A program made the translations under genes and the position numbers. The notes beneath the pieces are model-generated. The model saw only the letters and a list, made by a program, of their open reading frames with translations. It did not search any database and had not been told where the DNA came from. DNA of 64,000 bases from Terriglobia bacterium (GTDB lineage: Bacteria > Acidobacteriota > Terriglobia > Bryobacterales > Bryobacteraceae): NCBI GenBank assembly GCA_020073305.1, contig JAIQFK010000010.1:62001-126000 (forward strand). Reading direction: 5' to 3'. Below, in pieces: positions 28,827-37,073 of this stretch (position 1 is its first letter; each line of letters opens with the position of its first letter).

Positions 28827-29900
28827 TTACAACACGCGCAACGCATCCGGCGGGAACTCCACCACCCAGTCCTTATTATCCTTCTGGCGCTCGAATTCCT
28901 GGCGCGGCATGTCGACGGAAATGTCGCCAGAAAATTCGAGGCGGACCGACTGGGGTCTCTCGGAGGTGCGCAGAAGCTTCGCAGGGACCTGGTTGGGCTC
29001 GGGCCGCGCACCGTTCTGACGCATGGCCCGCAGGTCCTCGGCGCGAACGCAAAGCCAGACTCGATCACCGCGCAGATGTCCCGGAAAATAGGTCCCGCTG
29101 ATTTCCTGATTCTGGAACTTGAGCCGGCTGGTGTTCCTCCCCGGATCGAGCGCCGTGATTTCGGCTTCGAACAGATTCGAGATGCCGAGCAGTCGGGCCA
29201 CCTCCACACTGGCGGGCTGTTCCAGAATCTCGCGGGGTGCGCCGCTCTGCACGATGCGCCCTTCGCGCAGGATCAGCATTTCTTCAGCCAGTTCAAAGCA
29301 CTCTTCGAGATCATGCGTGACCAGCAGGATGGGGATGGCGAACTCCTCGCGTATCCTGCGGAGAAGCGAGTACAGTTCGGCGCGGAGAGGCGCATCCAGA
29401 CCGCGCGCCGGCTCGTCCAGCAGCAACAGCCGCGGCGATCCGATCAGGGCCCGCGCAATCGAGCAGCGCTGCTTCTGGCCGCCCGAGACTTCGTGCGGCC
29501 GCCGGCCCGAAACATCGGTCAGGTGGAAACGCTCCAGCATTTCGTTGACGAGGCGATGCCGTTCGAGGCGCGGGTGCCGGTCGGCGGCGAAAACCAGGTT
29601 CTGCCGGATGGTCATGTGCGGGAATAGCGCGTAGTTTTGGAACACGTAACCGCAATGGCGCTCCTGGGGCCGCAGGCTCACGCGGGAGTCTGCGTCGAAC
29701 AGAATCTGATCGTCGAGCAAAATGCGTCCGGAATCGGGGTGCATGAAACCCGCGATCGAATCCAGCGTGAGCGTCTTGCCCGCGCCGCTCGGGCCGAACA
29801 AAGCGGTGACGCCGGCCCCGGCTTGAAATTCGATGTCGAGGGAAAACGCCGCTGAATCCGGCTGCGGTGGAAAGCGCTTGGTGATGCGCGCTTGAATCAT
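28827..29900 (-). CDS. modC: molybdate ABC transporter ATP-binding protein ModC
   Basis: A 357-residue ABC ATPase: Walker A GPSGAGKT (residues 36-43), Q-loop FQNYALFPHM, signature VSGGQKQR, Walker B LLLLDEPARGLD, and H-loop THD. The C-terminal quarter (about 230-357) has the TOBE/MOP-like beta region found in ModC-type and related oxyanion importers. It overlaps modB by ATGA and is followed by fmdE after 15 bases. With no substrate-binding protein beside it, the molybdate assignment rests on the ModB partner and on the FmdE neighbour; sulfate or tungstate is possible. Confidence 0.88.
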   Translation of the reverse strand: MIQARITKRFPPQPDSAAFSLDIEFQAGAGVTALFGPSGAGKTLTLDSIAGFMHPDSGRILLDDQILFDADSRVSLRPQERHCGYVFQNYALFPHMTIRQNLVFAADRHPRLERHRLVNEMLERFHLTDVSGRRPHEVSGGQKQRCSIARALIGSPRLLLLDEPARGLDAPLRAELYSLLRRIREEFAIPILLVTHDLEECFELAEEMLILREGRIVQSGAPREILEQPASVEVARLLGISNLFEAEITALDPGRNTSRLKFQNQEISGTYFPGHLRGDRVWLCVRAEDLRAMRQNGARPEPNQVPAKLLRTSERPQSVRLEFSGDISVDMPRQEFERQKDNKDWVVEFPPDALRVL

Positions 29901-30565
29901 CCCGTCACCTGGCGCTGCTGGAGACGGTTGGCCGCGTAGACGATGGCTATGGCCACCGCGGAAAGCACCAGCACGAGAACGCGCGCGACCAGCGTGTCGC
30001 CTCCTTCCACCGCGTCATAGATCGCGATGGCGGCGGTCTGGGTTTTGCCTGGAATATCGCCCGCGATCATGAGGGTGGCGCCGAAATCGCCCAGCGCGCG
30101 GGCGAAGGCCAAAACAGTTGCGGCAATGACAGCGCGGCGTGAGAGCGGCAACGTGACGCGCCAGAACACGCGCCAGTCCGAAGCGCCCAGGTTGCGCGCG
30201 GCTTTTTCATAGCTCCGGTCCACCGTCTCAAACGCGGCGCGCGCCGATTTCACCAGCAACGGGATTGCGTGAAGGGTGGAGGCCAGCACCGCGGCCTGCC
30301 ACGTGAACACGAGCGGTCCCCCGAATGCCCACTCGTAAACGTGGCCCAGCGGGCTCGAGCGTCCCAGCACCACCAGCAAGTAATAACCGAGCACGGTGGG
30401 CGGAAGCACGAGCGGCAGCGTGACTACGGCGTCCAATAGCTCCTTGCCCCGAAACCTGCGATTGGCCAGCAGGTAGGCGATCCACAGCCCGAGTGCGAGC
30501 GAGACAAGTGTGGCCAGGGCGGCCACGCGCAGGCTGAGCCACAGCGGAAACCAGTTGACGGCCAT
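29897..30565 (-). CDS. modB: molybdate ABC transporter permease ModB
   Basis: A 222-residue inner membrane permease with five to six helices. The EAA loop between helices reads NLGASDWRVFWRVTLPLSRRA, the ATPase docking signature, and the ALGDFGATLMIAGDIPG stretch is typical of ModB. The usual gene order is modA-modB-modC, but modA is missing: the preceding gene is tnaA, ending 13 bases upstream. A TATAAT on the same strand (30583-30578) overlaps the tnaA stop codon and could serve as an internal promoter. The family assignment is firm; molybdate as substrate is likely. Confidence 0.9.
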   Translation of the reverse strand: MAVNWFPLWLSLRVAALATLVSLALGLWIAYLLANRRFRGKELLDAVVTLPLVLPPTVLGYYLLVVLGRSSPLGHVYEWAFGGPLVFTWQAAVLASTLHAIPLLVKSARAAFETVDRSYEKAARNLGASDWRVFWRVTLPLSRRAVIAATVLAFARALGDFGATLMIAGDIPGKTQTAAIAIYDAVEGGDTLVARVLVLVLSAVAIAIVYAANRLQQRQVTG

Positions 30566-30578
30566 CGCGGAAATTCAA

Positions 30579-31925
30579 TTATATCTGCCGGAATCGCGCG
30601 CTAAAGTGGCGCAGAAAGGGTGGCTCGGATTCGATCGCGAGGCCGCGAATCTGGCGGCGCCGCTCGTTGACTTCCAGGATGGCCTCCACGACGTAATCGA
30701 TGTGGCTCTGCGTGTAAACGCGCCGCGGAATGGCGAGCCGCAGCAGCTCGTGCTGGGCGTTCGCGCCGAACATCACCGAACCGATCTCCACCGACCGGAT
30801 GCCCGCATGGCGGTAAAGCTCGACCGCCAGCGCCTGAGCGGGAAACTGCTGTTTCGGGATGTGGGGCAGCATGCGGCCGGCATCGATATAAATGGCGTGC
30901 CCGCCGGGAGGCTCGACAATGGGCACGCCGTGATCGGCGATGTGGCGCCCCAGGTAGCCGGTCGAGACGATCCGGTAGCGAAGATAATCCGAATCGAGCA
31001 CCTCTTCAAGTCCCACCGCGATGGCCTCGAGATCGCGCCCCGCCAGACCCCCGTAGGTGGGAAAACCTTCCGTAAGAATCAGCAGGTTGGTTTCCTGAAT
31101 AGCCAGGCGGTCGTCATGCGTGCACAGCAGACCGCCGATATTGGCAAAAGCGTCCTTCTTGGCGGAGAAGGTGCAGCCATCGGCGAAAGAAAACATCTTC
31201 TGCGCGATCTGCTTAGGCGTCCATTCCGCGAAACCGGGCTCGCGGAGTTTGATGAACCAGGCGTTTTCGGCAAAGCGGCAGGCGTCGAGATACAGCGGAA
31301 TCCCGTGGCGCGATGCGGTCTGTTTCACCGCCGCGATGTTCTGCATGGAAACCGGCTGGCCGCCCCCCGAGTTGTCGGTGACGGTCAGCATCACGAGCGG
31401 AATATTCGCGGCGCCTTCGGCTGCGATCAGCCGCTCGAGCGCCGCGACGTCCATGTTGCCTTTGAAATCCAGCCGGGCCTGAGTATTGGCGGCTTCGGGC
31501 GTGGGCAGGTCTACCGCTCGCGCGCCCGTAAACTCGATGTTGGCGCGGGTGGTATCGAAATGCGTATTGTTGGGAACCACGTGGCCTTTGCGGCACAGAA
31601 CGGTGAACAGGATTCGCTCGGCGGCGCGGCCCTGGTGCGTGGGAATCACGTGCTTGAAGCCCGTCAGGTCTCTGACCACGCTTTCCATCCGGAAGAAACT
31701 CTCGCTGCCGGCATAGGATTCGTCGCCGCGCATCATGGCGGCCCACTGCTCGGTCGACATGGCGCTGGTACCGGAATCGGTCAGCAGATCGATGAGGATG
31801 TCCCTCGCGGGAATCAGGAAGAGGTTGTAGCCGGCCTGCTGGAGAAAGCGCTCGCGCTCCTCACGGGTGGTCTGCCGGAGCGGCTCGACGCTTTTGATGC
31901 GGAAGGGCTCGATGATGGTCTTCAC
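30579..31925 (-). CDS. tnaA: tryptophanase-type beta-eliminating lyase
   Basis: A 448-residue PLP enzyme that splits aromatic amino acids into pyruvate, ammonia and the aromatic leaving group. The cofactor Lys lies in SAKKDAF (K257). Alignment by eye to tyrosine phenol-lyase, which it nearly matches in length, gives D124 (HFDTT) and I381 (VEIGS). E. coli tryptophanase has Asp and Ile there, while tyrosine phenol-lyase has Thr and Arg; so indole release from tryptophan is the better call. Cytoplasmic. I chose the GTG at 31925 (MKTIIEPFRIK is the family start). It stands 13 bases before modB, on the same strand. No tnaC-like leader peptide is recognised upstream. Confidence 0.92.
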   Translation of the reverse strand: MKTIIEPFRIKSVEPLRQTTREERERFLQQAGYNLFLIPARDILIDLLTDSGTSAMSTEQWAAMMRGDESYAGSESFFRMESVVRDLTGFKHVIPTHQGRAAERILFTVLCRKGHVVPNNTHFDTTRANIEFTGARAVDLPTPEAANTQARLDFKGNMDVAALERLIAAEGAANIPLVMLTVTDNSGGGQPVSMQNIAAVKQTASRHGIPLYLDACRFAENAWFIKLREPGFAEWTPKQIAQKMFSFADGCTFSAKKDAFANIGGLLCTHDDRLAIQETNLLILTEGFPTYGGLAGRDLEAIAVGLEEVLDSDYLRYRIVSTGYLGRHIADHGVPIVEPPGGHAIYIDAGRMLPHIPKQQFPAQALAVELYRHAGIRSVEIGSVMFGANAQHELLRLAIPRRVYTQSHIDYVVEAILEVNERRRQIRGLAIESEPPFLRHFSARFRQI

Positions 31926-32000
31926 AACCCCTACTCTAGACCAGCAAGGCGCGAGTCCGCGGTATGGGCCGAGCAAGGCTCGGCCCGGCCACTAATCCCG

Positions 32001-32414
32001 CTACCGCATGGCGATCGTTAAGGTGTTTTCTTCCGTTCTCAAGCTGACTTGCAGGTGGTGTTCGGTGCGCGATTTGGGGAAATCGACGCTGTGGTCTCGC
32101 GTCCAGATCTGTCCTAAGAAGTACTGGTCGCCATAGTGGCGAAACACCAGTCTCGGGCGCTCCTCGTTGCGGTTTTCCTGCTGCGGATTCGCAAACATAA
32201 CCTGCACCACACGTTCTTTGGCGTCCAGGAAGCGGATTCCCTTGTCCCCGATCTCGATCGTATACTCGCCGGCCGGGAGTGTTCGGCCGCCGGAAACGAA
32301 TGCAAAGTTAACCTCCCCTTTCAGAACCGCTGGTCTGCCGGACTGTGCGCTAACTGGTAGAGCCATAACGAACACGACGGCGACACAGGCGGCCCATAAT
32401 AGTGCCTTTTTCAT
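32001..32414 (-). CDS. small secreted protein of unknown function (acidobacterial type)
   Basis: A 137-residue protein with a clear Sec signal peptide (MKKALLWAACVAVVFVMA, cleavage near VSAQ). The mature part is one small beta-rich domain: VNFAFVSGGRTLPAGEYTIEI is a strand pair that recurs in many Acidobacteria secreted proteins, followed by FRHYGDQYFLGQIW and a basic end. No enzyme motif is visible. It sits alone upstream of tnaA, 75 bases before its start, on the same strand, and divergent from purS. The mature domain may be surface-associated; the role is unknown. Confidence 0.8.
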   Translation of the reverse strand: MKKALLWAACVAVVFVMALPVSAQSGRPAVLKGEVNFAFVSGGRTLPAGEYTIEIGDKGIRFLDAKERVVQVMFANPQQENRNEERPRLVFRHYGDQYFLGQIWTRDHSVDFPKSRTEHHLQVSLRTEENTLTIAMR

Positions 32415-32491
32415 TGGTGAAGCTCCTTTTGATTGTTATCGGCCGTTTCGGTGAAGACTTTAAGCCCAGATTCGCGTCCCAACCGCCGCGC

Positions 32492-32497
32492 TACAAT
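32492..32497 (+). promoter_or_regulatory. TACAAT box before purS
   Basis: TACAAT ends nine bases before the purS ATG (32507); no -35 of good quality and no Shine-Dalgarno except a weak AAGG are seen. This fits a short or absent leader. Confidence 0.35.
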
Positions 32498-32506
32498 ACA
32501 AGGTTC

Positions 32507-32752
32507 ATGAAAGCTCGTGTCTTCGTCTCGCTCAAATCCACGGTGCTCGATCCGCAGGGGCAGACCATCCGGTCGGCGCTCAACGGCCTGGGCTATCACA
32601 GCATCTCTAACGTGCGCCAGGGCAAGTACTTCGAGATCGCCGTCGATGCCGGCGCCAGCCGCGATCAGATCCACAAAGACATCGACGCCATCGCGCGCGA
32701 CGTCCTCACGAACCCGGTCATCGAGGAGTACCGGGTGGAGTTCCTCGACTAA
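32507..32752 (+). CDS. purS: phosphoribosylformylglycinamidine synthase subunit PurS
   Basis: An 81-residue PurS, the small subunit that bridges PurL and PurQ in the FGAM synthase complex of purine synthesis. The start KARVFVSLKSTVLDPQGQT, the central GYHSISNVRQGKYFEI and the C-terminal NPVIEEYRVEF are the family signature. I chose the ATG at 32507 over an in-frame upstream start because the N-terminus matches PurS. Normally it lies in a purS-purQ-purL operon; here neither neighbour is a purine gene (the next is a Gfo/Idh oxidoreductase), so it is an orphan and purQ/purL must be elsewhere. Confidence 0.93.
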   Translation: MKARVFVSLKSTVLDPQGQTIRSALNGLGYHSISNVRQGKYFEIAVDAGASRDQIHKDIDAIARDVLTNPVIEEYRVEFLD

Positions 32753-32886
32753 TCCCTTCGTATTACCGGACTACCTCGCTCGCGCGATTTTCCGATCGTT
32801 GGGGCAATTCGCGCATGTCTCGGCGGGTAACTTGTTGATTCCCCTCGGAGCCTGAATTGCTCCACTCTGAAGCTTCAGGAGAATTG

Positions 32887-34020
32887 ATGCCTAAGATGAC
32901 GCGGCGTGCCGCGCTGGGGGGCGGGGCCCTGCTTCTTTCCAAGGCCAGGACGGCGTTCGGCGCCCAGGCCAATTCGCAGGTGGCGTTGGGCGTCATCGGT
33001 ACCGGCGGCCGCGGCCGTTACGTGGCGACCATTTTCGCCAAGGATCCACGGGTTCGCGTGGCGGCGCTCTGCGACATTTACCACGACCAGATCGACCACG
33101 CCAAAACAGAGATCCCCGGGGTGGAGCGAGCGCCTGCCTTCAAGAATTATCAGGATCTGCTGGCGCGCACGGAGCTGGATGCCGTGCTGATCGCGACGCC
33201 CGTGTTCCTGCATCCGGAACATTTCGAAGCAGCGGTCGACGCGCGCAAACACATCTATTGCGAGAAGCCGGCGGGAGCGGACGTGGCCGGTGTGAAGCGG
33301 CTGGTAAGTGCGGCGAAACGCGCCGACGCCTCCAAGGTGATTCAGTTCGGTTTTCAACAGCGCTTCAGCCCGGAGTACCTGGCCGCGCTCGATATCCTTC
33401 GCTCGGGCCAACTGGGCGAGCTGCTGCTGATGCGCAGCGACTGGATGCTGGGGGGCGCCGCGCTGCACGCGTTCCAATCCACCTATCCGGTCGAAGAGCA
33501 GCGCATTCGCCACTGGGGGGAGTTCCGCGAGACTTCGGGCGACTTCATCGTGGAACAGGATTGCCACGGTCTCGACGTTCTCAACTGGTTCGCGCGGTCG
33601 CATCCGCTAAAGGCCATAGGAGCCGGCGGGCGGAAGAAGCGCGCCTTTGGCGATAATCTCGATCACCTGAACGTCACGTTTGAATATCCCGATGGACTGC
33701 GCGGTTTTCTAGCTGCCACGCAGCTTGCCGTCAAGCGTTACTGGGACGTCAAGGAGCAGTTTTTCGGGACCGAAGGCATTCTGGAGACCGAGCGCCAATA
33801 CTACAAGTGGCACCGCGCGGAAGACAGCGACGTGGTGGTGAAATCCAAGCGCGAGATCACCATCGACGCAGCCGAAGCCTTTGTCAGCGATATCCTCGCC
33901 GGCAAGCCTCGCAACATGGCATTCGACGCCGCCGACAGCACGTTCACATCGTTGCTGGGACGCATGGCCATTGAGACGGGGCACGAGGTCAACTGGGACG
34001 AGATGCTGCGCTCGGCGTAA
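32887..34020 (+). CDS. Tat-exported Gfo/Idh/MocA family oxidoreductase (second copy)
   Basis: A 377-residue NAD(P)-binding oxidoreductase with a Tat signal (TRRAALGGGALLL, residues 5-17). The dinucleotide motif LGVIGTGGRGR follows, and the catalytic-Lys motif is YCEKPAGAD. The region DFIVEQDCHGLDVLNWF is a typical C-terminal domain segment. Like its counterpart at 1589-2863 it is probably periplasmic and acts on a sugar or cyclitol. The ATG at 32887 is preceded by AGGAGAATTG, which fixes the start against an in-frame upstream ATG (32857). It is followed 51 bases later by the large flavoprotein gene; whether they work together is unknown. Confidence 0.92.
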   Translation: MPKMTRRAALGGGALLLSKARTAFGAQANSQVALGVIGTGGRGRYVATIFAKDPRVRVAALCDIYHDQIDHAKTEIPGVERAPAFKNYQDLLARTELDAVLIATPVFLHPEHFEAAVDARKHIYCEKPAGADVAGVKRLVSAAKRADASKVIQFGFQQRFSPEYLAALDILRSGQLGELLLMRSDWMLGGAALHAFQSTYPVEEQRIRHWGEFRETSGDFIVEQDCHGLDVLNWFARSHPLKAIGAGGRKKRAFGDNLDHLNVTFEYPDGLRGFLAATQLAVKRYWDVKEQFFGTEGILETERQYYKWHRAEDSDVVVKSKREITIDAAEAFVSDILAGKPRNMAFDAADSTFTSLLGRMAIETGHEVNWDEMLRSA

Positions 34021-34071
34021 CTGGAAACAGGCGTGCTGTGTTCTAAGGTTCCACGGCTGGAGGCCTGCCTG

Positions 34072-36390
34072 ATGAACACGGATACGGCGAACCCTGGGGC
34101 AAATCGCCCAGCGCCGGCTGCGAGTAAACCGAAGAGAACACCCAAAGCGCCCCGCCAGGCCGAGACGCTGGTGGCGCCCGATGAGCGGGTGCAGTGCGCC
34201 GATGAAGTCAACCAGGGCTTTTCGGCGGAGCAGGCCGTTCAGGAAGCACTGCGATGTCTCAACTGCAAGGACCCCAAATGCATCGGGGCCTGCCCCCTCC
34301 ACATCGACATCCGCAGTTTTATTGACCGCATCGGCGTTGGCGATTTTTCGGGCGCCCTCGACACCATTCTGGAACGCAGCCCTTTCCCGGGCGTGTGCGG
34401 GCGCGTGTGCCAGCACGAACTCTTCTGCGAGAAATCCTGTCTGCTGGGGACGAAGCTGCAGCCGGTGGCGATCGGCTCGCTCGAGCGGGCGGCGGCGGAT
34501 TTCGGTGGTCTGACGCTGCGCGGAGGTCCGTCCGCGCCGCCTCAAGGCGCTCGAGTGGCGCTGGTCGGTAGCGGGCCGGCGTCGTTGATCGCGGCGAACG
34601 ATCTGGCCGTCAAGGGTTATCGGGTCACCGTATTTGAAGCGCTGCACGAACTGGGCGGAGTCCTGATTTACGGCATTCCTGGTTTCCGCTTGCCGCGTGA
34701 AGTGGTGCACAACGAGATCGAACGGCTGCGCAAGATGGGCGTCGAGTTTCGCACCGATTTCCTGGTCGGCAAAACCTGTTCACTCGCAGAGCTGTTCAAC
34801 CAGGGCTACGCGGCCGTGTTTCTGGGGACTGGCGCAGGCCTGCCGCACCTGATGGGAATTCCGGGCGAGAACCTGATCGGCGTTTATACCGCGAACGAAT
34901 TTCTCACGCGCCTGAATCTCATGGAGGCGAACCGTTTTCCTGAATCCGATACGCCGGTGCGCGTGGGCAAGCGGACGGTGGTTGTGGGCGGCGGCAATTC
35001 CGCCATGGACGCGGCGCGGTGGGCGCGGCGCATGGGCAGCGATACCACCATCCTGTTCCGCCGCGGCCGCAAAGAGCTGCGCGCGCGCCTGGAAGAGATC
35101 GCGCACGCCGAAGAAGAGGGAATCAAATTCGAGTTTCTGGCCGCGCCCGTGGCTTTGGCCGGCGATGAACGCGGCGTGCTCGAGCGCATGCAGTGCATCC
35201 GGATGGAACTCGGGGCGCCGGATGAATCCGGCCGCGCGTCGCCGGTGCCGATTCCGGGCTCGGAATACTGGATCCCGGTGGATACGGTCGTCGCCGCGGT
35301 GGGGCAGGAGCCGAATCCCACGGTGCAGCGCGCTACGCCCGTGCTGGTCACGAAGAAGGGCAAGATCACCATCGATAAGAGCGGCGCCACCAGCATGCCG
35401 GGCGTTTTCGCGGGCGGAGATGTCGCGCGCGGCGGCTCGACCGTGATTCTGGCGATGAGCGACGGCCGCGCGGCGGCGGAGGCCATCGATCAGGCTCTGC
35501 AGGGCAAGCCGGTGGTTGGCAGTCTCGACGGGCATCGCGTTGCCACGCGGTTCCAGATTGTCTCGCGGCGCGAACTGGGGCCGGACATTTATTCGATTGA
35601 AGTCGAAGCGCCCGAGATTGCGCGGCACTGGCAGGCAGGGCAGTTCGTCGTGCTGCGGCCGACGTCCAAGAGCGAACGCATTCCGTTGACGCTGGTGGAT
35701 GGCGACGCGGCGCGCGGCACGGTGCGCCTGATCTTCCAGGCGGCCGGCAAGACGACGCGCGTGCTGGCCTCTCTGAAATGCGGTGATGCGCTGGCGGATA
35801 TGCTCGGCCCGCTCGGCACAGCGGCCACCTGCGATCACTTTGGAACCGTGTGGTGCCTGGGCGGCGGCGTGGGCATCGCGGAACTGCTGCCTGTGGCGCG
35901 GGCGCTGCGGGAAAAAGGCAACCACGTAGTGGCGCTAGTCGGCGCGCGCTCGGCCGACCGCAGGATCCTGCAAGAAGAGCTGCTCCAAGTGGCGGATGAA
36001 GTCGAATGGGCGACCGACGACGGCTCGATCGGACTGAAGGGCACGGTCGTCGACCTGATGCGCTACTGGCGCGAGCACTCCGGTCAAACGCCGCAATTCG
36101 TGCACGTGATCGGTCCGATTCCGCTGATGCGCTTTGCTTCCGCACTCACGCGCGAGTGGGGTGTCAAAACCGTGGCCAGCCTGAATCCGATCATGGTGGA
36201 TGGCACCGGAATGTGCGGCGGCTGCCGCGTCTCGGTGGGCGGCAAACCGGTGTTCGCCTGCGTGGACGGCCCCGAATTCGACGCCCACCAGGTGGATTTC
36301 GATTTGCTCACCCGTCGCAACCGCGCTTACCTGGCTGAAGAAAAGCTGGTGTTAGAACAGCACGAGTGTCAGATCGGGCTGGGTGGGTAA
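34072..36390 (+). CDS. fused GltD-like and FNR-like iron-sulfur flavoprotein (NfnB/SudA-NfnA/SudB type)
   Basis: A 772-residue electron-transfer enzyme. The N-terminal half (about 20-490) is GltD/NfnB-like: a Cys-rich Fe-S head (CLNCKDPKCIGACP, VCGRVC, FCEKSC), an FAD-binding GSGPASL motif, the NADPH motif GGGNSAMDAA, and FAGGDVARGG. The C-terminal half (about 505-770) is a PyrK/FNR-like reductase with FAD and NAD domains and a 2Fe-2S Cys motif MCGGCRVSV plus a further C (FACVDGP). It probably couples NAD(P)H with ferredoxin (Nfn-type bifurcation) or sulfide. It could instead serve glutamate synthase; the partner subunit is absent. I chose ATG 34072 because GGAGG sits eight bases upstream. 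Confidence 0.88.
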   Translation: MNTDTANPGANRPAPAASKPKRTPKAPRQAETLVAPDERVQCADEVNQGFSAEQAVQEALRCLNCKDPKCIGACPLHIDIRSFIDRIGVGDFSGALDTILERSPFPGVCGRVCQHELFCEKSCLLGTKLQPVAIGSLERAAADFGGLTLRGGPSAPPQGARVALVGSGPASLIAANDLAVKGYRVTVFEALHELGGVLIYGIPGFRLPREVVHNEIERLRKMGVEFRTDFLVGKTCSLAELFNQGYAAVFLGTGAGLPHLMGIPGENLIGVYTANEFLTRLNLMEANRFPESDTPVRVGKRTVVVGGGNSAMDAARWARRMGSDTTILFRRGRKELRARLEEIAHAEEEGIKFEFLAAPVALAGDERGVLERMQCIRMELGAPDESGRASPVPIPGSEYWIPVDTVVAAVGQEPNPTVQRATPVLVTKKGKITIDKSGATSMPGVFAGGDVARGGSTVILAMSDGRAAAEAIDQALQGKPVVGSLDGHRVATRFQIVSRRELGPDIYSIEVEAPEIARHWQAGQFVVLRPTSKSERIPLTLVDGDAARGTVRLIFQAAGKTTRVLASLKCGDALADMLGPLGTAATCDHFGTVWCLGGGVGIAELLPVARALREKGNHVVALVGARSADRRILQEELLQVADEVEWATDDGSIGLKGTVVDLMRYWREHSGQTPQFVHVIGPIPLMRFASALTREWGVKTVASLNPIMVDGTGMCGGCRVSVGGKPVFACVDGPEFDAHQVDFDLLTRRNRAYLAEEKLVLEQHECQIGLGG

Positions 36391-36447
36391 GCATTTCCGA
36401 GTTACGCCTCGAAGAGACGACGGGGGCAGGTCCCCGGCGCCGGGCAC

Positions 36448-36672
36448 TCACTCCGCCGACGAAGCTGCTATTGAGTGTGCTGTCTCCCGGTGGCGCTTGT
36501 ACCGCTCCATTGCCTCGTCCATGGCGGCCTTTGTGGTACGCAGCCGTTGCTGAGCCGTTGCGGCTTGCCCGGACTCTACCCCGTTGGAACGGCGAAGAAC
36601 AGCGTCCCAGTGATCGTCAGCGGTCTTCTCTAGCAGTTGCTCGATTTCAGCGCAGGTGGCGCAACCTCGCAT
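36448..36672 (-). CDS. small helical protein of unknown function
   Basis: A 74-residue reading frame with a well-formed AAGGAGG three bases before the ATG at 36672, which argues that it is real. The sequence is amphipathic and likely a helical hairpin, with a CATC metal-like pair near the start (residues 4-7) and a coiled-coil segment (QQRLRTTKAAMDEAMERY). Similar short Cys-x2-Cys plus coil proteins are common but uncharacterised in Acidobacteria. A larger overlapping frame on the other strand is less convincing. It stands between the flavoprotein and the radical SAM gene, in the opposite direction to both. Confidence 0.55.
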   Translation of the reverse strand: MRGCATCAEIEQLLEKTADDHWDAVLRRSNGVESGQAATAQQRLRTTKAAMDEAMERYKRHRETAHSIAASSAE

Positions 36673-37073
36673 TGGCCTCCTTCAATAAATACGCACGAGC
36701 GGATCTAACCTTGCCCAGATCGTGCTAAAGCGTCCTCTGCGAGGCCACGCAAGCGAACATCGCGAAACCCAACGTGCCGTTCAGTGAATCGCCTGCGACG
36801 TATTATGCCCCACTTTTTAGCCCGCGACAATGACGAATATGGGAAATCGCTTGAAATGGTGCACTCCCGGTACTGGTCGTTCCCGGAGGAGGCAGGGTTG
36901 GCCTTCTCGGAGCGCCGGAGCCGGTCGGATTAAAAAAAAGAGAGAACCGGTCTTCCTCGGAGTCGGTTGGATGTACAATTCATGCTGACCAAGATTGGCC
37001 AAATGGAAATCAGGTTTGATCTTCCTGCCGCGACCAGTGCATCTATTCCGTTGCACCCATTAAGGACGATTCG
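36673..37073. other. 400-base gap before the radical SAM gene
   Basis: No confident gene. A 42-codon frame (ATG 36805 to TAA 36933) encodes a small charged peptide, but it has no Shine-Dalgarno. CCGGTC occurs twice (36921 and 36947) around a run of eight A. TACAAT at 36974-36979 may be a -10 for the radical SAM gene, with no good -35. G+C is lower than average, like the gene that follows. Confidence 0.5.

Noticed and set aside
30510-32021. 503-codon plus-strand frame over tnaA
   Set aside because: Shadow frame; TnaA motifs are complete on the minus strand.
36817-37056. 79-codon minus-strand frame before the radical SAM gene
   Set aside because: No Shine-Dalgarno, no motif and biased composition; not supported as a gene.
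36673-37073. Search for a tRNA or small RNA in the longest gap
   Set aside because: No cloverleaf, terminator or conserved hairpin is seen.
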